A stretch of 45,000 nucleotides of DNA from Symbiodinium natans (GCA_905221605.1 CAJNDS010000235.1:96435-141434), one strand, 5' to 3'. Shown: positions 1 through 8,610, numbered from the stretch's first letter. Notes: generated from the letters alone by a model not told the origin. Made by a program: numbers and translations.

Positions 1-98
1 TAAACTCTGAACCCCGAACCCTAAACCCCAAACCCTACTGTAGGGTTTGAGGGTTTAGGGCCGAAAGCCCGCGTGGGTGGCAGGGACCATTTTGCGAG

Positions 99-152
99 GG
101 CCAGTTGGTCAAGATCCTGGAGATGAGTGAAGAGGAGTTTTTGCGGCTTTGG
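99..152 (+). CDS. candidate internal exon
   Basis: This island between G-rich repeats is open on the + strand and reads GQLVKILEMSEEEF near its middle. It follows an AG (gcgAG|GG). The acidic, helix-like composition and sense-strand openness suggest coding, but no partner exon fixes its phase. The product is not recognised. Confidence 0.35.
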
Positions 153-155
153 GGG

Positions 156-835
156 GGTTTTGGGGGGCTTTGGGGGGCTTTTTAGGGTTTTAGGGTTTTA
201 GGGTTTTAGGGTTTTTAGGGTTTTAGGGTTTTAGGGTTTGGGGGGGGCTTTGGGGGGCTTTTTAGGGTTTTAGGGTTTAGGGTTTTAGGGTTTTTGGGGT
301 TTAGGGGTTGGGGGAGTTTTTGGGGCTTTGGGGGGCTCTGGGGGGCTTTGGGGGGGCTTTTTAGGGTTTTAGGGTTTTAGGGTCTTAAGGTCTTAAGGTC
401 TTAGGGTCTTAGGATTTCAGGGTTTAGGGGTTTAGGGTTTGGGGGAGTTTTGGGCTTTGGGGAGGTTTGTTTTAGGGTCTAGGGTCGAGAGGAGTTTTGG
501 GCTTTGGGGGTTTTCGGGCTTAGGGTGGGGGGTTTGGTTGAGTTTTGGGCTTTTGTTTTTTTTTTAAGGGTTGGTGTTAGTGTTTTGGGGTTTAGGGTTC
601 AGGGAGGCTTTCAGGGTGTCAGGGCTTCGGGGCTTTAGGGATTTTGGAGTTTTGGGCTTTGGGGGTTTGAGGCTCTAGGGAGGGGGCTGCATCTTCTTCC
701 GACCCTAAACCCTCAACCCTAAACCCTCAACCCTAGACCCTGAACGCTGGGGTTTAGGGTTTAGGGTTTAGGGTTTAGGGTTTAGGGTTGAGGGTTTAGG
801 GTTTAGGGTTTAGGATGTAGGGTTTCGCTCTGAAC
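156..835 (+). repeat. degenerate G-rich telomere-like tract
   Basis: This stretch holds mixed TTTTAGGG, TTTAGGG and TTTGGGGGGC units with many point changes, grading into TTTAGGG near 750-820. I see no exon-like island in it. It looks like decayed telomeric DNA in which an 8-base TTTTAGGG variant (184-240, 262-300) had begun to spread. Confidence 0.8.
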
Positions 836-841
836 CCTGAG

Positions 842-939
842 CCCCCGGAAGAGCAGGAGGCGGAGGGCATCTGCCTGGCTTGGTCTGCCGCCATGTCGCC
901 AATAGCCGACTGGGGCTGGCCTGAACACGAGGCTGCGTC
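842..939 (+). CDS. candidate internal exon
   Basis: The island is open in one + frame and reads EEQEAEGICLAWSAAM, then SPIADWGWPEH. It follows ctgAG and is followed by GCCCGAAACCC, a possible GC donor. A second frame is also partly open, so the frame is uncertain. The product is not recognised. Confidence 0.4.
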
Positions 940-943
940 GCCC

Positions 944-1111
944 GAAACCCTAAACCCTAAACCCTAAACCCTAAACCCTAAACCCTAAACCCTAAACCCT
1001 AAACCCTAAACCCTAAACCCTAAACCCTAAACCCTAAACCCTGAACCACAAAGCCTAAAGCCTAAAGCCTAAACCCTAAACCCTAAACCCTAAGCCCTAA
1101 ACCCTAAACCC
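944..1111 (-). repeat. interstitial telomeric array (CCCTAAA)
   Basis: Near-perfect CCCTAAA units run to about 1041, then degenerate AAAGCCT/AAACCCT copies. On the + strand this is the C-rich orientation. Confidence 0.95.
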
Positions 1112-1496
1112 AGAGACCCCCACAGCCCTTAACATAAATTTGGGACTTGACAAGTCCTCAAGAATGGCAACAGGGATCCTCATCTGATTGACGGAATCTC
1201 ACTCGATTACGGGACATACTGGAGTCTTTGCGGGTCCACCCATGGCGAAGCCCATTTCAAGTCCCCAAGGCCCCAAGTCCCTGTAAGAAAACAATGTTCC
1301 CAAACTCCCCCCCTCCCCCCCCCTCCCCCATCTTAACAAAATCCTGAGCCTCAAAGACCCTAAGCAACCAACCCTGGCATCCGAAATTCTGAGCTTTTGG
1401 GCGTTTTTTGTTTTTAGGCCTTAGGCGAAGACCTTCCAAGCGGAGCCCCAGAAACAGCGAATAGAGCCCCAGGCAGGGTTTAGGGCTAGAGCCTGA

Positions 1497-1612
1497 CCCT
1501 AAACCCTAAACCCTAAACCCTAAACCCTAAACCCTAAACCCTAAACCCGAAACCCGAAACCCGAAACCCTAAACCCTAAACCCTAAACCCTAAACCCTAA
1601 ACCCTAAACCCG
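1497..1612 (-). repeat. interstitial telomeric array (CCCTAAA, some CCCGAAA)
   Basis: Tandem CCCTAAA with a short internal run of CCCGAAA. It ends in a single reversed TTTAGGG (1614-1620), whose TTTAG could serve as the acceptor for the next exon island. Confidence 0.95.
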
Positions 1613-1618
1613 GTTTAG

Positions 1619-1689
1619 GGCGACTCCACCGGCCCCACGAGCGAGGCAGTTTTCTCGCCCCGAGAACTGATCACGATCGAGGAGGACAA
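1619..1689 (+). CDS. candidate internal exon
   Basis: This island reads GDSTGPTSEAVFSPRELI and then TIEEDK. Its left edge is TTTAG|GG from a telomeric unit, and its right edge is AA|GCCCTAAGC, a possible GC donor built from the C-strand repeat. The phase is unconfirmed and the product unknown. Confidence 0.42.
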
Positions 1690-1963
1690 GCCCTAAGCGC
1701 TAAACCCGACGGGTTTAGGGTTTAGGGTTTAGGGTTTAGGGCTTAGGGTCCCGAATCCCAAACCCTGGAAGCCCCAAAGCCACCCGCAACAACAACCTCG
1801 GACCCTGAAGCTTCGCAGCGTCGACACCTTTTGCTACGTGCACCCAAACCCTAAACCCTACGACCCCTTCAGATATTCTCTTCGCCCTATAGGCTTCCCC
1901 TCGATGAGTCCCTTGGGCCTTAAGCCTCAACCTTCTCAGGATCGCCCCCCCATTACAGGCAAC

Positions 1964-2116
1964 TTCAGGTTTAGGGTTTCGGGCTTGGGGTTCAGGGTTT
2001 AGGGCCCGGGGTATAGGGGTTTAGGGCTTTAGGGGTTTAGGGGTTTAGGGTTTAGGGTTTAGGGGTTTAGGGTTTAGGGTTTAGGGATTTAGGGTTTAGG
2101 GTTTAGGGCTTGGGGT
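1964..2116 (+). repeat. interstitial telomeric array (TTTAGGG)
   Basis: Tandem TTTAGGG with TTTAGGGG and other variants. An island at 2117-2215 follows that is open on both strands, so I do not call an exon there. Confidence 0.93.
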
Positions 2117-2216
2117 TCGCTGCAAAGCTTACGGGCCACCTGTGCGGCAGGACACAGCCAGGTCTGCGCAGGGGTGGAGCACGCCCATGGCCACCGCCCC
2201 TCGAGCTGCAGAGAGT

Positions 2217-2422
2217 AGCCCTAAACCCTAAACCCTAAACCCTAAACCCTAAACCCTAAACCCTAAACCCTAAACCCTAAACCCTAAACCCTAAACCCTA
2301 AACCCTAAACCCTAAACCCTAAGCGCAAAACCCTAAACCCTAAACCCGAAACCCTAAACCCTAAACCCTAAACCCTAAACCCTAAACCCTAAACCCTAAG
2401 CCCTAAGCCCTAAGCCCTAAGC
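2217..2422 (-). repeat. interstitial telomeric array (CCCTAAA)
   Basis: About 29 near-perfect CCCTAAA units, ending in CCCTAAG variants. Confidence 0.96.
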
Positions 2423-2439
2423 TGCCGAGAGCGCCGCTG

Positions 2440-3190
2440 TCCATATGCATGGGCGCTCAAGGCTTCGACCGAGGTCCCCGACCGAGCGTCTCCACAGAAC
2501 GGTGAGGGAGGGTAAAGCCTCCCGGTAGACGAGACGGCAGTGACTGGCTACGCCTCAGACCTAGGGCGTCAGCCCTAATATAATCAACCCCCTGAAACCT
2601 TTTTGGGAACTTGGGACCCTGAAACCCCCTGGGACCCCTGGGACCCGCCTGGGACCCCCCAAAACCCCTGACCCCCCTGGGACCCCCCTGGGACCCCCCT
2701 GGTTCGGTTTCAGAAGGGGCCTCTGAGCTGAACACCGGGCCTCCCTGTCTTGGCTCCGACTCTTGCCTGCCCCGAGATCCAGGATTTGCCCAGACCCGTA
2801 AGAAAATGTGGGTTTTTTAGTATTGCAAATCGACGGTTTGGGCACCCTCCATTTTAAAAAGCAGGGGCCGGCCGAGGCCCCTGCTACCCCCGACCGTTTT
2901 TGCTGCCCTTTCAAGCCCGAAAATGTGGGTTTTTGGTATTGCAATTGACGGTTTTGGGCACCTTCCATTTTACTCCGTGAAAGCTCCAAGAAGCCTACGA
3001 GCCACTGACAGGCTCCATGAAGCTCGGGAGACCCCGCCCTGCTCTTTCTCTGCAAAAAGCAAGAAAGCCCCCCTTGAGGGGGGTTTGGGGGGTGAACCCT
3101 AAACCCTAAATGAGAATAGTTTGGGTGGTTGGGGTGGGACTACATGCTAACGCAAGCGAGCGGCCCGGGTGCTTTTAGCACCAGCGAGCT
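2440..3190. repeat. composite dispersed repeat, copy 1
   Basis: This segment shares ordered blocks with 22840-23300 and 35660-36640. They are the ATGGGCGCTC..GGCTTCGACCGAGG start (2449-2475), a CCAGGATTTGCCC stretch followed by AAAATG, a TTTTT run and AATCGACGG (2774-2860, partly repeated at 2920-2975), and an AGTTTGGGTGG..GGGGTGGG end with a small hairpin (3117-3190). C-rich runs keep several frames open for long distances, which I take as compositional. Confidence 0.7.
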
Positions 3191-3192
3191 AT

Positions 3193-3330
3193 CCCTAAAC
3201 CCTAAACCCTAAACCCTAAACCCTAAACCCTAAACCCTAAACCCTAAACCCTAAACCCTAAACCCTAAACCCTAAACCCTAAACCCTAAACCCTAAACCC
3301 TAGATAGACCCTAAACCCTAAACCCCAACC
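3193..3330 (-). repeat. interstitial telomeric array (CCCTAAA)
   Basis: About 16 perfect CCCTAAA units plus degenerate copies to 3360. Confidence 0.95.
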
Positions 3331-3364
3331 CCGAAATCCTAAGCCCTAAGCCCTAACACCCTAG

Positions 3365-3464
3365 CATATGCCACCCTCCGAGAGCCAAGGCCCTTGGGCA
3401 GCAGGGGCGGGTGGAAGCAGTTTTCCGCCAGCGCTGCAGGCAGGGCACTTTGCCCGACCTCAAA
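3365..3464 (+). CDS. exon of zinc-finger gene (chain I, first visible)
   Basis: Bounded by ctAG|CAT and CAAA|GTTAGG. The frame reads HMPPSESQGPWAAG and ends AGHFARPQ with one base left over. That phase joins the next island (3670-3781), which needs two bases first. The region is low-complexity and probably a disordered N-terminal part. No start codon is assigned. Confidence 0.5.
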
Positions 3465-3669
3465 GTTAGGGGTTGAGGGATTTAGGGTTTAGGGTTTAGT
3501 TTAGGGTTTAGAGTTTAGGGTTTAGAGCTTAGGGTTGAGGGTTTAGGGTTTCGGGTTTAGGGTTTAGGGGGGTTTGAACCCTAAACCCTAAACCCGAAAC
3601 CCTAAACTAAACCCTAAGCCCTAAGCTCTAAGCCCTAAACCCTAAACCCTAAACCCGAAACCCTTGCAG
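3465..3669. repeat. telomeric intron with head-to-head arrays
   Basis: The interval begins GTTAGGGG and ends TTGCAG. It holds a TTTAGGG array (3480-3568) running straight into a CCCTAAA array (3577-3662), an inverted telomeric junction inside a predicted intron. Confidence 0.6.
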
Positions 3670-3781
3670 GGTTGCCACAAGCAGCGGCTGCTTCTGGTGG
3701 CCCTTTTCCATGCTGGAGGCTCCTCCTGCACACTGTGCCCACGAAACCATGGGACTGCTCACAGGGCTCACAGGGTTGCGG
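3670..3781 (+). CDS. exon of zinc-finger gene (chain I)
   Basis: Acceptor ttgcAG|GG. With the incoming phase from 3365-3464 the frame is open to the donor GCGG|GTTTGG. It reads LPQAAAASGGPFPCW and ends TKPWDCSQGSQGCG. Two bases are left over, matching the next exon. It may be a linker before the zinc module. Confidence 0.5.
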
Positions 3782-4135
3782 GTTTGGGGTTTAGGGTTTA
3801 GGGTTTAGGGTTGCGGGTTCCGGGTCTTGTATAGGACTCATGTAGTTCAGGGTCCAGGTTTCTGGGTTGCTGGGAATGAAGGTTCCTTGGAGGAGGTATA
3901 GCAGGAACATACAAGGTTCTGTGGTTTGAGGGTTGAAAGTCTCAAGCCTAAGGTTTGGGGCTTTGTGGTTTGAGGATTTAGGGTCCATGCTCTTTGCGAG
4001 CTCCCGAGCAGCAGTCCAGGCCCCAAACCCAAGTATTAAAGAGGCGGGGCTCAGGCAAACCAAGAAACTAGAGACTCCAAACCCCAAGCCGTAAGACCCC
4101 AAACCCCAAAACGACTCCATAAACCCTAAACCAAG

Positions 4136-4199
4136 GGTGCCACCAGTCCCAACAGTTGTGGAGGCACTGCGCTGTCCAGATGGCCACGCTTTGGAGGAG
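4136..4199 (+). CDS. exon with CPxGHxL start of zinc module (chain I)
   Basis: Reads VPPVPTVVEALRCPDGHALEE. The C-P-x-G-H-x-L signature is the usual opening of a Cys/His zinc module common in protist proteins, where it is followed by CxxC and later CxxCxxDLCxxC. The best donor for phase is GAGGAG|GCCAGT (GC type); GCCA|GTTGAG is the GT alternative. The remaining pattern lies in the next two islands in the correct order. Confidence 0.65.
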
Positions 4200-4406
4200 G
4201 CCAGTTGAGGGTTTAGGGTTTAGGGCTTTAAGGTGTTAAGGTTTGGAGTTTAGGCGTAGCATTGGTGAGCTGGACGTAGTAGCCACCCCAAGACGGCCCA
4301 AACACTACACGCAAAACAGCTCGAGCTAGCCTCACCCTGGACCCTGCATGACCTGGTCGGAAGTATTCTACGTCGAGTTGGGACCTATTTCGATTCTTCT
4401 GAGTAT

Positions 4407-4703
4407 GTGGACAACCTATACGATCAAATTCATATTAGCCGTTGTCACATGGTGCACACACAAAGATATTCTCATATCATGAAATTGCATGCACTAAGGA
4501 AGGCCCCGCTTAAAGGGCTCCAGTTGGAAAGCGACCTCCATGGATCTGACTGCTGTGATTTCAAGATGTTCTGGTCCAGGGCCAAAGAGTCCCACATGTT
4601 TCGGCGAAGCCTACTATCGGGGTCGGAATTTTCCGATCATAACCCCCAAAACCCTACTCTAGTTATTCAGGCCCCTTTTGGTTTTTCCAGGTTCGGAACC
4701 TAA
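4407..4703 (+). other. open frame of uncertain status in an intron
   Basis: A 98-codon frame starts MDNLYDQIHISRCH. It lies between two exons of the zinc module, differs in composition and would disrupt the domain if translated. It may be chance or an embedded fragment. Confidence 0.25.
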
Positions 4704-4850
4704 ACCCTAAACCCTAAACCCTAAACCCTAAACCCCAAACCCCAATGCCTAAACCCTAAACCCCAAACCCCAATGCCTAAACCCTAAACCCGAAACCCTA
4801 AACCCTAAACCCTAAACCCCAAACCCTAAACCCTAAACCCGAAACCCCGA
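4689..4850 (-). repeat. interstitial telomeric array (CCCTAAA/CCCCAAA)
   Basis: Tandem CCCTAAA with CCCCAAA and CCCCAATG variants, inside the intron between zinc-module exons. Confidence 0.93.
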
Positions 4851-4875
4851 GCCGCGGAGCTCCCCCAAACCGCAG

Positions 4876-4953
4876 GTGTGTGCCTTGGTGGGTGCCTGCT
4901 GTGCAGCCTGCAAGCAAGAGCTGACGCAGGACCCCGGAGCGAAGGTCCTCTGT
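4876..4953 (+). CDS. exon with central CxxC of zinc module (chain I)
   Basis: Acceptor ccgcAG|GTG. Reads VCALVGACCAACKQELTQ, then DPGAKVLC, with donor TGT|GTATCC. CAAC supplies the CxxC pair, and the Gly before the next pair fits the usual G-x(n)-C-x2-C spacing. Phase 0 at both ends joins its neighbours. Confidence 0.65.
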
Positions 4954-4984
4954 GTATCCTAGACCTGGCACGTAGCCCAGTGGT

Positions 4985-5070
4985 ACCCTTTTTCCTTTTT
5001 TGTTTTTTTGGTTCAAGGTTCCCTTCTTGAAGTCACCCCCCGCCCCCTAAAAAGGGTACACTTGTCACAA
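4985..5070. mobile_element. family F repeat, copy 1
   Basis: T-rich stretch, then GGTTCCCTTCT, then CCCC..AAAAAGGGTAC. The same order occurs at 21241-21345 and 29583-29690. It lies wholly inside a predicted intron. Confidence 0.4.
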
Positions 5071-5115
5071 TATGGTTGTGTGCCCTGAACCGCCAAACTT
5101 GTGCGACTGGCGTAG

Positions 5116-5202
5116 GAGAGAGTCGGCCGTTGCGAGACTTGCAGAATCGACCTTTGCAGCATCTGCGCAGATCAGGACTGGGACGTGGAACGGCCTGGGG
5201 GA
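5116..5202 (+). CDS. exon with CxxCxxDLCxxC end of zinc module (chain I)
   Basis: Reads ERVGRCETCRIDLCSIC, then ADQDWDVERPGG. C-x2-C-x4-C-x2-C with an Asp-Leu before the third Cys is the hallmark ending of ZZ- or C1-like zinc modules. A stop directly upstream (TAG 5113-5115) forces the start at the gtAG acceptor. Donor GGA|GTTCAG leaves phase 0. Such modules usually bind proteins or act in signalling scaffolds; the exact role is unknown. Confidence 0.7.
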
Positions 5203-5368
5203 GTTCAGGGGTTCAGGGTTTGGGGTTTAGGGTTTGTGGTTTAGGGTTTAGGCTTTAGGGTTTAGGGTTTTTGGAGAGAGGGGACGTAGCGGTGGAGGGG
5301 TTGAGATCCGGCAAACAACCTTGGATCCCGAACTCTTCCGGCCTTATTCCGGCCTAAGACACCCCGAG

Positions 5369-5411
5369 GTTCAAAGGTACAGGGAATCACAGGGTTCGGT
5401 GCGCAAGGAAA
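5369..5411 (+). CDS. exon (chain I)
   Basis: Acceptor ccgAG|GTT, donor A|GTTAGG. Reads VQRYRESQGSVRKE with one base over. The incoming phase matches the zinc-module exon. A telomeric array starts at the donor itself. Confidence 0.5.
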
Positions 5412-5412
5412 G

Positions 5413-5497
5413 TTAGGGTTTAGGGTTTAGGGTTTAGGGTTTAGGGTTTAGGGTTTAGGGTTTAGGGTTTAGGGTTTAGGGTTTAGGGTTTAGGGTT
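5413..5497 (+). repeat. interstitial telomeric array (TTTAGGG)
   Basis: About 12 perfect TTTAGGG units that begin at the predicted donor of the exon ending at 5411. Confidence 0.95.
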
Positions 5498-5543
5498 TGG
5501 GCTCAACCCAAACCCTGGCATCCTCAGGCCCGCAAACCTAGCA

Positions 5544-5635
5544 CTAAGCCCTAAGCCCTAAGCCCTAAGCCCTAAGCCCTAAACCCTAAACCCTAAACCC
5601 TAAACCCCAAACCCCAAACCCTAAACCCTAAACCC
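5544..5635 (-). repeat. interstitial telomeric array (CCCTAAG/CCCTAAA)
   Basis: CCCTAAG units, then CCCTAAA, then CCCCAAA. Together with 5413-5497 they fill one predicted intron in opposite orientations. Confidence 0.93.
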
Positions 5636-5655
5636 AAAGCCCTGTCCCCTTACAG

Positions 5656-5768
5656 CCCAAACCCCACGCTCTAGCATCCCAGAGACCCCCAGATCTGTCC
5701 AACCTCGACATCCCCTAGACCGTGCGCTGCAGTCTAAGTCAAGCCTCTCTCCTTGGCCCATACTGTGG
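5656..5768 (+). CDS. exon (chain I)
   Basis: Acceptor cttacAG, donor TGG|GTAGGT. The phase handed over from 5411 gives 37 open codons: TQTPRSSIPETPRSVQPR, then a stretch ending LSPWPILW. The other two frames contain stops. Ser/Pro/Arg-rich, probably disordered. Confidence 0.55.
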
Positions 5769-5774
5769 GTAGGT

Positions 5775-5935
5775 GGGTTTAGGGTTTAGGGTTTAGGGTT
5801 TAGGGTTTAGGGTTTAGGGTTTAGGGTTTAGGGCTTTTGTTGAGGTCTTTTTGGGTTTAGGGTTTTTAGGGTTTAGGGTTTGGGTCTAGGGTCTAGGGTC
5901 TAGGGTTTAGGGTTTAGGGTTCAGGGTTTAGGGTT
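5775..5935 (+). repeat. interstitial telomeric array (TTTAGGG)
   Basis: TTTAGGG array interrupted by GCTTTTGTTGAGGTC and TCTAGGG variants. It fills the predicted intron after 5768. Confidence 0.93.
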
Positions 5936-5955
5936 CCCGCAACCCTCAAGCCGAG

Positions 5956-6037
5956 CAGGCCCAGCTTGCCCGAGCGCGGGGCTTTGTGGAGGGCGCTGTG
6001 GTGCGGATGACCGTGGATGACACGGAGCTTGGGCTGG
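5956..6037 (+). CDS. exon (chain I)
   Basis: Acceptor gccgAG|CAG, donor G|GTTTAC. Reads QAQLARARGFVEGAVVRMT, then VDDTELGL, a helix-then-strand-like sequence. Phase 0 in and one base out. The product is not recognised. Confidence 0.55.
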
Positions 6038-6039
6038 GT

Positions 6040-6250
6040 TTACTGTGGGGCCTAAATACTTAGAGTAGGGGTTTCGGTTTATGGTTTAGGGTTTAGGGTT
6101 TAGGGTTTAGGGTTTAGGGTTTAGGGTTTAGGGTTAGGGTTTAGGGTTCAGGGTTTAGGGTTTAGGGTTTAGGGTTAGGGTTTAGGGTTTTGGGTTTGGG
6201 GTCTAGTTTATGGTTTAGGGTTACTGTGGGGCCTAGATACTTAGAGTAAG
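6040..6250 (+). repeat. direct repeats flanking a telomeric array
   Basis: TTACTGTGGGGCCTA and a following ATACTTAGAGTA occur at about 6040-6067 and 6221-6248 with one change, on each side of a TTTAGGG array (6078-6215). Both copies also adjoin TTTATGGTTTAGGG. The array therefore sits between two copies of the same 28-base sequence. Confidence 0.8.
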
Positions 6251-6427
6251 GTTTTTGGGAGGATACTGTAGTAACCCCAAAACGCTCAAACCCGAAAACC
6301 CTAACAACCTAACCCTATCGCCTGGTGATGTTGACATGACCGAAGATCCTGAATGTGGGTAGATACTAAACCCTAAGCCCTAAACGCTTAGATCCTAAAC
6401 CCTCAGCCCTACAACCCCATCCGCGAG

Positions 6428-6460
6428 CTTCGATTTTGTGTGCCAAGGGGCCCGAGGGGA
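6428..6460 (+). CDS. short exon (chain I)
   Basis: Acceptor gcgAG|CT, donor A|GTTTAGGG. With one base carried over from 6037 it reads ASILCAKGPEG. Phase fits, but no island between was excluded. Confidence 0.4.
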
Positions 6461-6543
6461 GTTTAGGGTTTAGGGTTTATAGCCCTAAGCCCTAAACCCT
6501 GAACCCTAAACCCTGAACCCTAAACCCTCCCCTCCCCCCCAAG

Positions 6544-6615
6544 TGATCCCTACGGCTTTGGGTCATACAAGTGCTTGAGGCGGCGCCCCTGTGATAGAAA
6601 AGCACCCATCCCAAA
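6544..6615 (+). CDS. candidate exon
   Basis: One + frame is open and reads DPYGFGSYKCLRRRP. A different frame would be needed to follow 6460 directly, so the frame is unsettled. Confidence 0.35.
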
Positions 6616-6779
6616 GCGCCTAAACTCCACTAAACCCTATAACCTAGAACCTAAACCCTAAAACCCTAAACCGTAAACCCTAAGCCCCCAAAGCCTGAAA
6701 TCCTTTCTCACTCAACCCTTACCTCAACCTTCCATCCCCAAACCCTAAACCTTCATCCCGAAACCCCCAAGCCTTTCAT

Positions 6780-6935
6780 CCCTCGACCCTAACCCGTAAA
6801 CCCTAAACCTTAAACCCTAAACCCTAAACCCTAAACCCTAAACCTTAAACCCTAAACCCTAAGCCCTAATCCCTAAACCCTTAGCCCCAAACCGTAAACC
6901 CTAATCCCTAAGCCCTAAACCCTGAAAATCCCTAA
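6780..6935 (-). repeat. interstitial telomeric array, degenerate
   Basis: CCCTAAA units with CCTTAAA, CCGTAAA and CCCTAAT variants, part of a C-rich degenerate stretch from about 6620. Confidence 0.9.
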
Positions 6936-6988
6936 GAAACCCTAAGCCATGGAACCTTAAAACTCTCAAGCTCCAAAGCTCCTCCCAG

Positions 6989-7013
6989 GAGATCCAGTGG
7001 GCCAACTGCCCAG
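6989..7013 (+). CDS. short exon with strong splice sites
   Basis: Pyrimidine-rich acceptor ctcctcccAG, then EIQWANCP plus one base, then donor GTGGGT. It joins the next island (7194) in phase. Confidence 0.5.
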
Positions 7014-7193
7014 GTGGGTTGAGGGTTTAGGGTTTAGGGTGTAGGGCTTCGGGTTTAGGGTTTTTGGAATCCCGACATTTCGGGAGCATTTGGGGTTTCA
7101 AGCGCTGGGGATTCGGGGCTTAGGGTTTTGGGTGCACGGGTTTAGAGTTAGAGTTTAGGGTTTAGGGTTTAGGGTTTAGGGTTCAGGGTTCAG

Positions 7194-7270
7194 GGGTCCT
7201 GTTGAAAGAGCACGGTGCCGGAGCTGAACTGGTCGTTCTCCTACGGCCCGAGCACATCTTGTTCATGATC
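7194..7270 (+). CDS. exon following 6989-7013 in phase
   Basis: Acceptor gttcAG|GG. The carried base gives GVLLKEHGAGAELVVLL, then RPEHILFM. This hydrophobic, strand-rich text is typical of a folded domain. A possible GC donor is at 7271. The family is not recognised. Confidence 0.5.
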
Positions 7271-7426
7271 TGCATCCCTAAGCCCTAAACCCTAAACCCT
7301 AAACCCTAAATCCTAAACCCTCAACCCTAAACCCTAAACCCTAAATCCCTACAATCCCCTAAAACATCCTCCAAATTCCGAAGCATCGGGGGCCCGAAGA
7401 AAGCGCCTCTAAGCCCTTACAGGGTT

Positions 7427-7533
7427 CTAGGGTTTAGGGTTTAGGGTTAGGGTTTAGGGTTTAGGGTTTAGGGTCTAGGGTCTAGGGTCTAGGGTTTAGG
7501 GTTTAGGGTTTAGGGTTTAGGGTTTAGGGTTTA
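7427..7533 (+). repeat. interstitial telomeric array (TTTAGGG)
   Basis: Tandem TTTAGGG with a short TCTAGGG run. A CCCTAAA array lies upstream at about 7270-7350. Confidence 0.95.
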
Positions 7534-7565
7534 GGAAACCTCGAAACCCCCCCCCCGAACACCAG

Positions 7566-7635
7566 GTGGCTGCATGAGCTTCTCCCGGGGCCCCTTGACT
7601 GCTTGGCAGGATCGTTAGATGCGGAGCTTCCAGCT
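7566..7635 (+). CDS. candidate exon
   Basis: Follows accAG|G. Reads WLHELLPGPLDCLAGSL, then DAELPA, before a stop. Plausible helical sequence; phase unconfirmed. Confidence 0.42.
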
Positions 7636-7649
7636 TAGCTAGGGGGGGT

Positions 7650-7772
7650 TCAGGGGTTAGGGTTTAGGGTTTAGGGTTTAGGGTCTAGGGTTTAGGGTTT
7701 AGGGTTTAGCGTTTAGGGTTTAGGGTTTGGGGTTTAGGGTTTAGGGTTTAGGGTTTAGGGTTTAGGGTTTAG
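7650..7772 (+). repeat. interstitial telomeric array (TTTAGGG)
   Basis: About 17 TTTAGGG units with a few single-base variants. Confidence 0.95.
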
Positions 7773-7869
7773 GGCCTCAGGGAAGTTGGGGCTTAGGGTA
7801 AGCAGGGTTGGGTGTGGAGATCGGAGCCTCAGGGTTGTAGGATAAGATAACCTCAACTTGGAGCCAAGA

Positions 7870-8150
7870 GCTCTCTCTCTCTCTCTCCATATATATATAT
7901 ATATTTATTTAACAATAATGGCAATAATCATAATCGTACGAATAAGAATAATCATAATAATAAGAATAATAATCAGAAAGACAAATAAACAAGAATTTCA
8001 ACAATAACAATAATGACAATAATAATAACGATAATCATAATACTATAAATAAATGAATGAATGAATAAATAAATACATAAATAAATAAATAAATAGAATA
8101 GAATAGAATATATATATATATATAGATATATATATATATATATATACATA
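7870..8150. repeat. AT-rich microsatellite block
   Basis: (CT)n then (AT)n, an AATAAT/AACAAT-rich stretch, AAATGAAT and AAATA runs, GAATA runs, then (TA)n. No gene is visible. A second short telomeric array follows at 8290-8345. Confidence 0.9.
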
Positions 8151-8357
8151 TTGCCTTGCTAGGTTCCCGAGCCTGCAGGTAGGTGTTCAGGCGTTTCGGA
8201 TCGGCTGGGGGAGTGAGTTACAAGGGTTTTAGGAGCTTGTCACCGATACTCAAAGGCTAGAAAGGCCGTCCAAAACCAGACTGCAGAGAATTTAGGGTTT
8301 AGGGTTTAGGGTTTAGTGTTTAGGGTTTAGGGTTTAGGGTTTAGGGCCCCACCGCAG

Positions 8358-8384
8358 ATGTCCCACCACTTCCGCTCAAGCTCG
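8358..8384 (+). CDS. candidate short exon
   Basis: Acceptor accgcAG|ATG, donor TCG|GTCTGT. Two frames are open across it. Could be an initiator exon (MSHHFRSSS), but this is not established. Confidence 0.3.
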
Positions 8385-8487
8385 GTCTGTGATTGACTGC
8401 TGAAGTTCGTGTCATTGCCTTGAACCCTAAACCCCTAAAGCAGTCAAGGGTTGAGCTTTCAAGAGCCCTGTTCAGGGTTTTGGGTTA

Positions 8488-8586
8488 GGATGCTCCCCCT
8501 TTCTGCTAGCCGTCCTTAATCGGGATTCTAGTGCCCCCGATTAGAATCCCCTCCAAGGACTGCTAGTGTAAGGGGAAAAGCCCAAG
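8488..8586. mobile_element. foldback element family A, copy 1
   Basis: Left arm GGATGCTCCCCCTTTCTGCT with AGCCGTCCTTAATCGGGATT; the right arm is its imperfect reverse complement ending AAGGGGAAAAGCCCAAG. No coding capacity. A non-autonomous, MITE-like foldback of about 100 bp. Confidence 0.65.
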
Positions 8587-8610
8587 TTCTAGGGTTAGAG
8601 AGGAGAAAAG

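Noticed and set aside
1-1100. A chromosome end at the left of the window
   Set aside because: Repeats occur in both orientations and are interrupted by unique islands throughout the 45 kb, so this is interstitial.
4798-5016. 72-codon minus-strand frame over 4876-4953
   Set aside because: Shadow of the zinc-module exon; it ends in telomeric translation.
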